6,010 nucleotides of DNA from Spirochaetales bacterium (GCA_021767325.1 JAASTM010000170.1:1-6010), one strand, 5' to 3'; positions 1 to 5,543 are shown, counted from the stretch's first letter. Numbers and translations are program-made. Notes: generated by a model from the sequence alone, not told the origin.

Positions 1-832
1 AAGCCAGCCCCCAAGCAATTCGATCATGGCCGCGACGTTTCACAATGCTTTCAAGGCCGTTTTGAGTTAAGTCGGCAATATACAGTGGATAGATTTTTTT
101 CCATTCGTTGGCACCCTCGATATAGATCCTATCCATACCAGTAAATGCTATCCTTTCTTCGGATGGCTCGACATTCACATTAATAATACCATATTTATTT
201 ATCTTTTCTATAAACCCCGGCGCAAGTTCTTCCTTCAAATACCACATCCGTATGGTACCATCTTGAGCTGTAGAATACCCATACTGACTGTCTGAGCTGA
301 TTACGACAGTGTTTATTTCATCTCCATGTCCACGAAAAACCTTTATGAGCTCGCCACTAGCGGCATCCCACACCCTTACGGTTGTATCCTTGCCCCCGGA
401 GAGGATCTGTTCACCGTCTGGTGAGTAGGCTACACTGTAAACCGCTTCGGCATGCCCACGAAGTAGATGAAGTTGTTCTCCACTCGGCAGAGCATACACC
501 CGTACCGCTCCATCACGGCAGCCGGTGGCTACAGACCGGGCTTCAGGACCAAAACTCACCGAATATACATCATCGGCATGTCCTTCTAGAACACCCAGTT
601 GTTCGAATGTCTGTGTGTCCCAGATCCTTACTGTATCATCAGCACCGGCACTGACCAGATAATTGCCTTCGGGCGATAGGTCCATATCTAGCACCTGATC
701 GGTATGCCCGCTCATCACATATTTTCCGGAAAACCCGAACTCCTCGGCATATCTGTAGGAAGCACAGGAGAACATCAGTCCCATACTTATCAAAATGATC
801 AAGCCTAAGCCGGTTGTATTTTTCAGTTTCAT
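1..832 (-). CDS. WD40-repeat lipoprotein (C-terminus beyond window)
   Basis: My own minus-strand translation gives 277 codons without a stop, running off the window's left edge. The N-terminus is a lipoprotein signal: K2/K4, a hydrophobic stretch L9-F21, then the lipobox L-M-F-S-C23 followed by Ala. Mature protein would be lipid-anchored at C23. Four WD40 repeats follow, each with a GH start and a W/Y-D type end: GH42-43 to WD71-72, GH84-85 to Y113, GH126-127 to WD155-156, GH168-169 to W197. Residues 200-265 are degenerate, and GH268-269 may open another blade, so the full protein probably closes a seven- or eight-blade propeller. WD40 propellers are protein-interaction scaffolds; no enzymatic role is implied. 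The ATG is supported by AAGGAG at 839-844, 6 nt upstream. It follows the porin gene on the same strand, but a terminator and its own promoter lie between. Confidence 0.88.
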   Translation of the reverse strand, partial: MKLKNTTGLGLIILISMGLMFSCASYRYAEEFGFSGKYVMSGHTDQVLDMDLSPEGNYLVSAGADDTVRIWDTQTFEQLGVLEGHADDVYSVSFGPEARSVATGCRDGAVRVYALPSGEQLHLLRGHAEAVYSVAYSPDGEQILSGGKDTTVRVWDAASGELIKVFRGHGDEINTVVISSDSQYGYSTAQDGTIRMWYLKEELAPGFIEKINKYGIINVNVEPSEERIAFTGMDRIYIEGANEWKKIYPLYIADLTQNGLESIVKRRGHDRIAWGLA

Positions 833-862
833 TTGCATCTCCTTGTAGTAGCAAGATACCAC

Positions 863-891
863 AATATAGCAGTTTTTTCCGCTGAGACCAA
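863..891 (-). promoter_or_regulatory. Predicted promoter of the WD40 lipoprotein gene
   Basis: Reading the minus strand, the -10 box is TATATT (863-868) with an upstream TGC that makes it an extended -10. A weak -35 TTGGTC (886-891) lies 17 nt away. Transcription would start near 856, giving a leader of about 24 nt that contains the AAGGAG site. The weak -35 is offset by the extended -10. It sits just downstream of the porin terminator, consistent with independent transcription. Confidence 0.45.
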
Positions 892-929
892 TGCCAAATA
901 ACTTACCGTATAACCATTTGAGCAAAGAA

Positions 930-951
930 AAGCCCCGGCGAACCGGGGCTT
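930..951 (-). terminator. Rho-independent terminator of the porin gene
   Basis: On the minus strand a 9-bp stem (AAGCCCCGG pairing with CCGGGGCTT) closes on a TTCG tetraloop, which is exceptionally stable in RNA when closed by C-G or G-C pairs. It is followed by TTTTCTTT, a good U-rich tail (the last stem T included). It lies 37 nt after the porin stop codon. Read on the plus strand the hairpin is followed only by ATTATTAG, so the minus direction is favoured. Confidence 0.9.
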
Positions 952-987
952 ATTATTAGCTCTATTAAATAGTGACTAAACGACTAC

Positions 988-2334
988 TTAGAAGCTTACA
1001 GTTACATCGAAGGTTACGCGACCTTTTTCGTTTGCATATGCTTCGGTATCTTTGTCGGTGAGGTCTTCAACGGAGTAATCAAGAGTCATTACTGTGTTTT
1101 CAAGACCGGTGAAAGCTGCTGCCATCTCAACACCAACGCCAAGATCAAATACTTCGTTATCGCCATAACCAAAGTTTACGTAAGGCATCAGGCCACCAGT
1201 AGTGTAGCTAGTATCAACATCTACGTCCCAGCCCATTTCACCGGTAGCATCTTCATCCATAATGTTAGTAAGGCTAAACTCAACAGTATTAGCAAGTCCT
1301 TCAACGAAAGCACCACTGTCAGTAACAGTAAGACTCAGATCTGCGATCGGATCTTCGCCCGGAACTCCGTTAGGAACCTGTGCTACTGTCAGGTTTTCAT
1401 AGGTACCAAACAGGAAGTCAAGAGCTATATTCAGGTTTTCCATTGCATCTGCAGAAACTGCAGGATTAGCTTCAAAACCGGTGATGTCGCCGATCATCGC
1501 ATAATCAACAGGGATATCGATGGTAGCAGGGCCAACAGTAAGAGAAGGAGCTGCACCAAAAGCAACAAGAGCATCGGTACCGCTGTAATCTGCGTCATAC
1601 AGGAAGTTTACAGGTACCGAAACACCTTCCATTGGAGTAAGGGTAAGCGCACCACCCACAACATAATTATTATCAGTGTTTGGAGTAAAGAGCTCAGTGT
1701 CCTCGTTGTCATCGGGGTCAATATCGTTGTCGAAAACAGGTGCTTCATCAGTTGCGTCATCATCACCTTCTGAAGCAGGATTACCATCCTGAAGTGTGTT
1801 GCGATAGTCACCTTCGGAAGCTAAAAACAGCTCGAAAGTTACAAGATCATTCATAAACCCAAGTGAAAGACCACCGGTGTCAGCTGCTGCATCAGGATTT
1901 ACATCTACTGCATAAGAATCATCGATATCAACATTGTTGAAATCGAAATCGGGCTGGCCAAGGCCAACAAAGAAATCATTCAGAACCAACTTGGCGCTGA
2001 TAGAAGCATCGAGTTCACTAGTATTCTGTGCATCTGCATCTTCATCTACATCGTAGAAACCGTCGTTATTCAACTGCCATCCGATTTCATCGACGGTGAT
2101 CTCACCGTACATACCATCGTCGCCGCCCTTGGTCATGCTGCCGTCGAGCAACGGGAGAGTCAGGGTAAGGCTGCTGTCATTCACGAAACCACTAGCTTCG
2201 TCATCCAGATCATAACCAAAAGTTGTACTTACGCTACCGGATACGGTCGGTTCGCCTACGCCAGTAAGTTCAGCGAACACGGTCCCTGTAGCCAGGAAAG
2301 CCACAAGTGCGAAAACAAGAAGAGCTTTTCTCAT
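988..2334 (-). CDS. Acidic porin-like outer-membrane beta-barrel protein
   Basis: The 448-residue product starts with a clear Sec signal peptide (R2-K3, hydrophobic 4-17, cleavage after V19-F20-A21). The rest alternates short amphipathic strands with Asp/Asn/Gly-rich loops and ends in V-T-V-S-F448. A C-terminal Phe preceded by alternating hydrophobics is the recognition signal for BAM-mediated barrel assembly. I infer a porin or major surface barrel, but recognise no specific family. Composition is extraordinary: in the mature part I count about 88 Asp/Glu, only K69, K115, R178, K428, K437 and R439 as basic residues, and no His or Cys. The most acidic loop is residues 174-221. Start ATG is preceded by GGAGGA, with the GGAGG core 9 nt away. 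Near-consensus promoter, structured leader and strong terminator all point to an abundant monocistronic message. Codons are less G+C rich than in the Omp85 gene to the right. Confidence 0.85.
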   Translation of the reverse strand: MRKALLVFALVAFLATGTVFAELTGVGEPTVSGSVSTTFGYDLDDEASGFVNDSSLTLTLPLLDGSMTKGGDDGMYGEITVDEIGWQLNNDGFYDVDEDADAQNTSELDASISAKLVLNDFFVGLGQPDFDFNNVDIDDSYAVDVNPDAAADTGGLSLGFMNDLVTFELFLASEGDYRNTLQDGNPASEGDDDATDEAPVFDNDIDPDDNEDTELFTPNTDNNYVVGGALTLTPMEGVSVPVNFLYDADYSGTDALVAFGAAPSLTVGPATIDIPVDYAMIGDITGFEANPAVSADAMENLNIALDFLFGTYENLTVAQVPNGVPGEDPIADLSLTVTDSGAFVEGLANTVEFSLTNIMDEDATGEMGWDVDVDTSYTTGGLMPYVNFGYGDNEVFDLGVGVEMAAAFTGLENTVMTLDYSVEDLTDKDTEAYANEKGRVTFDVTVSF

Positions 2335-2358
2335 TGTTCACTTCCTCCATTCATTTTT

Positions 2359-2392
2359 AGGGAACCGAGCGTACCGCCCGGCTGTTCTCCCT
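2359..2392 (-). promoter_or_regulatory. Hairpin in the porin mRNA leader
   Basis: An outer 5-bp stem (AGGGA/TCCCT) encloses an asymmetric internal loop. Inside it is a 7-position stem (2365-2371 with 2375-2381, one A-C mismatch) closed by a 3-nt loop. It lies between the predicted transcription start (about 2403) and the ribosome-binding site (2344-2348). It lacks a following U-tract, so it is not a terminator. A stabilising 5' hairpin, as known for abundant outer-membrane mRNAs such as ompA, is a reasonable reading. A regulatory role is possible. Confidence 0.4.
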
Positions 2393-2409
2393 TAATTATT
2401 ATTTAGGCC

Positions 2410-2438
2410 AGTATAGCAACCGCATATATGGCTGTCAA
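2410..2438 (-). promoter_or_regulatory. Main porin promoter (P1), near-consensus housekeeping type
   Basis: On the minus strand, -35 TTGACA (2433-2438, perfect match) and -10 TATACT (2410-2415, five of six) are separated by exactly 17 nt. Predicted start is near 2403, giving a leader of roughly 69 nt carrying the hairpin at 2359-2392. This is the best promoter in the window and suggests strong constitutive expression. Confidence 0.8.
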
Positions 2439-2532
2439 GCAGAAACGGAATTTTGAAAATGTCCGAATATTGCATGTGGGCCTGCGGAAAATACACTTGA
2501 CCTAATATACCTAAATTGTTCACGCCGCATAA

Positions 2533-2561
2533 ATTGTACCCTTACATGGTCGACATGTAAA
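2533..2561 (-). promoter_or_regulatory. Second, upstream porin promoter (P2)
   Basis: On the minus strand, -35 TTTACA (2556-2561) and -10 TACAAT (2533-2538), each one mismatch from consensus, are 17 nt apart. A run of seven A residues (2563-2569, minus strand) lies just upstream of the -35, like an UP element. It would give a leader of about 190 nt reading through P1. The 19-bp dyad at 2542-2560 fills most of its spacer and most of its -35, so regulated use is likely. Confidence 0.5.
2542..2560. promoter_or_regulatory. 19-bp dyad, candidate operator over promoter P2
   Basis: The sequence TTACATGGTCGACATGTAA has perfect 7-bp arms (TTACATG/CATGTAA) around a 5-nt centre. Its length and symmetry fit a dimeric helix-turn-helix regulator. 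It lies between, and partly over, the -10 and -35 boxes of P2, a position suited to repression or to MerR-like activation. A plus-strand terminator is the alternative, since T7 follows after AG, but no plus-strand gene upstream would need one and the stem is AT-rich. Confidence 0.45.
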
Positions 2562-2759
2562 GTTTTTTTCTTAATCCTCGAAAATAAATTATTCACTTTC
2601 CTAAAAAAGCGCGGAACACACCGATTTTAGGTTGATTTTCGCCCGCTTTTAGTAGCGAAACCACTGAGAGACGCCGAGGTTACAAAATTTATTTTAACAG
2701 AAAAAACAAAATAGAGATTTCAGAGTAGAATAGAAAATCCTGTGCAGTAGATCCGCAGC

Positions 2760-2788
2760 TTGACGACTAAAAAAAGCCCATTCATAAT
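2760..2788 (+). promoter_or_regulatory. Predicted promoter of the Uma2 gene
   Basis: TTGACG (2760-2765, five of six) and CATAAT (2783-2788, five of six) are spaced by 17 nt. Transcription from about 2795 would leave a very short leader starting at or within the AAGGG ribosome-binding site (2795-2799). Expression might therefore be inefficient, or a start a few bases upstream is used. Confidence 0.5.
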
Positions 2789-2805
2789 ATGCAGAAGGGT
2801 GTAAA

Positions 2806-3408
2806 ATGGCGGCAACACCAAAAGAAAGGGAAGATCATTATATTTACCGGGATTACCTTGCGTGGGAGGATGACCGGCGTTTTGAGCTAATCGACGGACG
2901 GATTTATGATATGAGTCCGGCGCCCAGCCGTGCGCACCAGGAAATCCTGATGGAATTCTCCGCCCTGCTGCATGAGTTTTTCGATGGCAAACCCTGCAGA
3001 GTGTATCCGGCACCCTTCGATGTACGCCTGCCCCGGGCCGGGCAGAACGATCTGGAAGCCGACACAGTGGTGCAGCCTGACATCAGCGTGGTGTGCGATG
3101 AGGATAAACTGGACCAGGCCGGATGTGTAGGAGCACCGGACCTGGTGGTGGAAATAATCTCGCCGGCTACAGCATCGAAAGATCAGGTGCGTAAACTGCA
3201 GCTGTATGAGCGGCACGGAGTGCGGGAGTTTTACATTGTACATCCGACCGACCGCCTAGTGCGGGTCTACCGCCTGTCCTCAGACGGCCGATTTGCCCGG
3301 GACGAGGTGTACGACCAGCAGGGTGAGATAAAATCCGACGTAGCCGAAGGACTGCGGATCAAGGTAGCCGATCTGTTCAAAAACCTACCACCGATTGACC
3401 CGGCATAA
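2806..3408 (+). CDS. Uma2-family (DUF820) PD-(D/E)XK nuclease-like protein
   Basis: The 200-residue product matches the usual Uma2 length and order. An N-terminal helix is followed by F26-E27-L28-I29-D30-G31, the P38-A39-P40-S41 and H44 region, the V-x-P91-D92-I93-S94 strand, P111-D112 and E116-I117-I118-S119-P120. After that come K125-D126, K130-x-x-x-Y134, G138-V139 and a Y143-I144-V145 strand. D92, E116 and a downstream Lys (K125 or K130) are the likely metal and catalytic residues of the restriction-endonuclease-like fold. The biological role of this widespread family is poorly known. Start is ATG with AAGGG 6 nt upstream and its own promoter. It stands alone, divergent from the porin and convergent with the Omp85 gene, with no methylase or antitoxin beside it. 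A tail of about 10 residues follows the last family segment. Confidence 0.88.
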   Translation: MAATPKEREDHYIYRDYLAWEDDRRFELIDGRIYDMSPAPSRAHQEILMEFSALLHEFFDGKPCRVYPAPFDVRLPRAGQNDLEADTVVQPDISVVCDEDKLDQAGCVGAPDLVVEIISPATASKDQVRKLQLYERHGVREFYIVHPTDRLVRVYRLSSDGRFARDEVYDQQGEIKSDVAEGLRIKVADLFKNLPPIDPA

Positions 3409-3497
3409 CAGCCGTATCCGAGAGCACCCCGCATGTCTGTCCCCCAGGCCGCTGCAGCTTAGCCGCTCGCGCAGCTCTAACTAATTGCATCTTTTAT

Positions 3498-3508
3498 AAT
3501 AAATTATT
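3498..3508. repeat. 11-bp palindrome, second copy flanking the Uma2 gene
   Basis: AATAAATTATT is a perfect odd-length palindrome and is identical to 2583-2593 on the other side of the Uma2 gene, about 915 bp away. The match does not extend beyond 11 bp. In AT-rich spacers this may be chance; a target-site duplication or shared protein site is possible but weakly supported. Confidence 0.2.
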
Positions 3509-3527
3509 TATCCCCCGCAGCAGATGG

Positions 3528-4859
3528 CTACATCCGCATCCCCACGGCCACGCTGAAGACGGTGCGGTCGGACCGGAGGTTGTAGGCTACGTCTACGCCG
3601 AGGGCCGGGATGGCGATGCGGCGCAGGTAGATGCGGAAGCCGGCGCCGGGGCCGTAGAAGTCGAAATCGCCGACGGCGGAGGAGCGGTACCAGCCGTGTT
3701 CGTAGAAGCTGCTGATGACCATGGCGCCCCAGCCCTGGGTGAGGACCGGGACGTCGTAGGCGAGGGCGGTGCTCCAGTAGTCATCGGCGGTGGCTTTGCC
3801 GAAGGGGAGGGTGCGGAAGCCGTCGCGGCCGGAGACCGGCTCTTCGGAGATGAGGGAGCGCTGGCCGTAGCCGGCGGCGGCCAGCAGGCGCAGGCGCTGC
3901 CCGGCGGTGGTCGGAAGATTGTAGGATAACTGGGCGTCGATGGACGGCGCGTCCTGCACCAGGGAATAGGTGGCGCGGGCGGAGGTCTCGAAGCCCTTCA
4001 GCAGCGATCCGTAGGGCACGGTGGGGTCGTAGCGGGCCTGCAGACCCAGCTGCTGCTGCGATTCGCCGATTTCGTCGTTGAGCTGCGCGTCACTGAGGCC
4101 GGTGGCGGCCGATCCGGAGATGGCGTCGAGCTCGTGCAGCTCTACTCGTGCACGGAATCCGGCCTCGAAGCGGTTGGTGAAGCGGTATCCCAGGCCGAAG
4201 GAGCCGCCGTAGCTGTTGTTGTCGAACTCGAGGGCGGTTTCGCCGTCGGGGGTGGCAATCTCTTCACTGCCCACTCCGCCGCTGGCGCTGAGGCTCAGCT
4301 GCCAGTTGCTGCGCAAGAAGGCCGGGTCGGCGAACACGACGAAGCCGGAGAGCCCTTCGGTGCCGCCCATCGCCCCGGATATCAGCTGTTTTCCGGTACC
4401 CAGCAGGTTGCTCTCGATGACTACCAGCCCGCCCATGACCGAATCTCCGTCGCTGGAGAAGAAGGGCACCGGGATGAGGGTCCATTTGTCCTCCACCTCG
4501 AGGATCAGGCGTACCGCGTCTGTATCGACCGCCGCGCCCGCCTCCGGCCGACAGGCGGCGGCTTTGATGTCCACCTCTGCGAAGAGCCCGGATTTTTTTA
4601 AATTTATTCGTGCTTGATCTACCGCACCTTCGCTGAGTAAGGCGCCGGTTTCGATGTCTGAGATGCGCTGAACCGTGGAATCAAGGGAACGGCTGTTTCC
4701 CCGCACTTCGATTTCACAGATCCGCCGGCCGTAGAACTGTGCCGGATCGCCGCCGGTCCCGGTTTCAGTGTCGGCGGTTGCGGCACCGGCCGCCCATAGG
4801 AGCATCGCCAGTACTATCAAGGTAAATAGAAGGGGGCGTGTATTAATTTGAGTGTTCAA
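3528..4859 (-). CDS. Short Omp85/BamA-superfamily outer-membrane protein, one POTRA
   Basis: The 443-residue product has a signal peptide (hydrophobic 9-24, A27-T28-A29 cleavage). A POTRA-like domain follows at about 45-123: I49-x-V-R-G54-N, an R82-x-N-L-K-K-S-G-L-F turn, and a V118-L-I-L-E-V strand. The segment W126-T-L-I-P-V-P then leads into a barrel of about 310 residues. Omp85-typical spots are G143-G-L, N151-L-L-G-T-G, a degenerate loop-6-like R345-D-G-F-R, and G403-P-G-A-G-F-R with I416-x-A-L-G near the end. Proteins of this superfamily insert or translocate proteins or lipids at the outer membrane. BamA has five POTRAs and TamA three; one is unusual. The barrel ends in Met443, not Phe/Trp, though alternate residues remain hydrophobic. 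Start is TTG: it gives an intact signal peptide and has GAGGA 8 nt upstream, whereas the next Met (19) would destroy the signal. Its G+C is visibly higher than that of neighbours. Confidence 0.82.
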   Translation of the reverse strand: MNTQINTRPLLFTLIVLAMLLWAAGAATADTETGTGGDPAQFYGRRICEIEVRGNSRSLDSTVQRISDIETGALLSEGAVDQARINLKKSGLFAEVDIKAAACRPEAGAAVDTDAVRLILEVEDKWTLIPVPFFSSDGDSVMGGLVVIESNLLGTGKQLISGAMGGTEGLSGFVVFADPAFLRSNWQLSLSASGGVGSEEIATPDGETALEFDNNSYGGSFGLGYRFTNRFEAGFRARVELHELDAISGSAATGLSDAQLNDEIGESQQQLGLQARYDPTVPYGSLLKGFETSARATYSLVQDAPSIDAQLSYNLPTTAGQRLRLLAAAGYGQRSLISEEPVSGRDGFRTLPFGKATADDYWSTALAYDVPVLTQGWGAMVISSFYEHGWYRSSAVGDFDFYGPGAGFRIYLRRIAIPALGVDVAYNLRSDRTVFSVAVGMRM

Positions 4860-4867
4860 AATTGCAT

Positions 4868-4872
4868 TCCTC
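4868..4872 (-). promoter_or_regulatory. Ribosome-binding site supporting a TTG start of the Omp85 gene
   Basis: GAGGA on the minus strand lies 8 nt before TTG (4857-4859). The ATG at 4865-4867 abuts this site, is out of frame and ends after three codons, so TTG is the better start. The TGA of that mini-frame overlaps the start as TTGA. Confidence 0.65.
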
Positions 4873-4898
4873 TGCGTTTATTTTATTGAAGCTACAGT

Positions 4899-4927
4899 AT
4901 TACAAAGAGTTAACACCTTGCCCACAA
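4899..4927 (-). promoter_or_regulatory. Weak candidate promoter of the Omp85 gene
   Basis: On the minus strand, TTGTGG (4922-4927) and TGTAAT (4899-4904) are 17 nt apart, giving a leader of about 33 nt. The -35 matches consensus at only three positions. It is the best spaced pair I found for this gene, but may be wrong. Confidence 0.25.
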
Positions 4928-4966
4928 TAATCAAGAGGTAAAAAGAATATTTTATAAAGTTTTCAG

Positions 4967-4995
4967 TTTACCTCCAGTATGGGCCCTTCTATAAT
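4967..4995 (+). promoter_or_regulatory. Predicted promoter of the acpS-acyl ligase operon
   Basis: A perfect -10 TATAAT (4990-4995) lies 17 nt after TTTACC (4967-4972, four of six). Predicted start near 5002 leaves a leader of about 21 nt with only a weak ribosome-binding site (AAGG at 5010-5013 or GGGG at 5016-5019). Confidence 0.6.
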
Positions 4996-5022
4996 GAATA
5001 ATATCCACTAAGGCCGGGGTAG

Positions 5023-5535
5023 ATGAAAAAGTATGGTAAGCAGCTCACAGCTGAATTTCTCTCTGAAAAATCGGTGCAGGAGTTCTTGGGCAGCGGTCAC
5101 CCTCTGTCAATCGGCAACGACATTGTAGAGGTCCGGCGCATCGCTGACCTGATGGACCGCCGGGGCAGCCGCTTCATCGAGCGCTGCTTTACTCCGGTTG
5201 AGATCGAATATTGCCGCAGCAAGTCCAACCCCGCCCTGCACTTCGCCGGCCGCTGGGCGGCCAAAGAGGCGGTCTACAAAGCCCTGCAGCTAAAGTGGAA
5301 CCGCCCCTTCAGCTGGAAGGAGATCGAGATCGCCCCGCCCGGTGCCGAGGCAAGTTCCGCTGGCAGCTCCGGACCGCCGAAGGTGAATCTCGCCAATAAG
5401 CTTCGGGACAGTCTTTCAGTGGCCGCTGGGGCCGGAGGGTCGCCCCGCATTCTTATTTCGATATCACACTGCAGCGACTACGCCTTTGCAACTGCGCTGG
5501 CCGTATTTGATGAGATAGAGACGCCACCACAATAA
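5023..5535 (+). CDS. acpS: Holo-[acyl-carrier-protein] synthase (AcpS-type phosphopantetheinyl transferase)
   Basis: AcpS moves 4'-phosphopantetheine from coenzyme A to the conserved Ser of acyl carrier protein in the cytoplasm, needing Mg2+. Family motifs are intact: I30-G-N-D33-I-V-E36-x-x-R-I, F51-I-E-R and T57-x-x-E60, A75-G-R-W-A-A-K81-E82-A-V-Y-K86-A, and the end strand I145-S-I-S-H149. D33 and E82 are the expected metal ligands. At 170 residues it is longer than the usual 120-130. It carries about 28 extra residues before the first motif and a Ser/Gly/Ala-rich insertion around 108-117. Internal starts (GTG codon 18, TTG codon 22) are less well placed, so I keep ATG, although its ribosome-binding site is weak. 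Spacing of 14 nt to the acyl ligase indicates an operon. It may be the general AcpS or one dedicated to the neighbouring pathway. Confidence 0.9.
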   Translation: MKKYGKQLTAEFLSEKSVQEFLGSGHPLSIGNDIVEVRRIADLMDRRGSRFIERCFTPVEIEYCRSKSNPALHFAGRWAAKEAVYKALQLKWNRPFSWKEIEIAPPGAEASSAGSSGPPKVNLANKLRDSLSVAAGAGGSPRILISISHCSDYAFATALAVFDEIETPPQ

Positions 5536-5538
5536 TAA

Positions 5539-5543
5539 GGAGG
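5539..5543 (+). promoter_or_regulatory. Ribosome-binding site choosing the acyl ligase start
   Basis: GGAGG is followed directly by an in-frame ATG (5544) and, 6 nt later, by ATG (5550). Only the second has workable spacing, so it is taken as the start. The choice changes just two residues. Confidence 0.75.

Larger units (their letters stand above)
2335..2805. other. 471-bp divergent intergenic region
   Basis: The region between the porin and Uma2 starts holds the porin leader and promoters P1 and P2 on the left and the Uma2 promoter at the right end. Between about 2571 and 2755 it is AT-rich with short A and T tracts. There is one imperfect long-loop inverted repeat (AAAAGCG 2605-2611 with CGCTTTT 2644-2650) and an 11-bp palindrome AATAAATTATT at 2583-2593. 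No convincing gene, tRNA or riboswitch was found in it; the central stretch remains unexplained. Confidence 0.6.

Noticed and set aside
382..654. 90-codon plus-strand frame
   Set aside because: Antisense to the WD40 repeats; rich in His/Arg/Ser/Pro as expected for a shadow frame, with no start signals.
639..854. 71-codon minus-strand frame at the start of the WD40 gene
   Set aside because: It is a shifted frame over the same DNA; the WD40 frame from 832 has the signal peptide, lipobox, repeats and ribosome-binding site.
2459..2500. 13-codon plus-strand mini-ORF with two Cys
   Set aside because: No ribosome-binding site or promoter, and it lies over the porin control region.
2605..2650. AAAAGCG...CGCTTTT inverted repeat as a terminator
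   Set aside because: A 7-bp stem with a loop of over 30 nt is unlikely to fold efficiently, and no gene ends there.
2660..2690. ACTGAGAGACGCC resembling the CUGAGA element of a TPP riboswitch
   Set aside because: The other conserved TPP elements (CUGAUC and the GCGUAGGGA end) are absent, and the downstream gene is not thiamine-related.
2720..3243. Two minus-strand frames of 97 and 118 codons across the Uma2 gene
   Set aside because: They overlap well-supported Uma2 coding sequence in antisense and lack recognisable motifs.
2806..3408. Uma2 gene as part of a restriction-modification or toxin-antitoxin system
   Set aside because: No methylase, antitoxin or other partner gene is adjacent; it has its own promoter and stands alone.
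3409..3527. Possible shared terminator between the convergent Uma2 and Omp85 genes
   Set aside because: Only a 5-bp GCTGC/GCAGC stem with a long loop and no adjacent U-tract is visible; termination may be Rho-dependent or missed.
4134..4617. Long plus-strand open frames of 155 and 133 codons opposite the Omp85 gene
   Set aside because: They are antisense shadows of a G+C-rich coding region; no ribosome-binding site, and low-complexity translations without any family resemblance.
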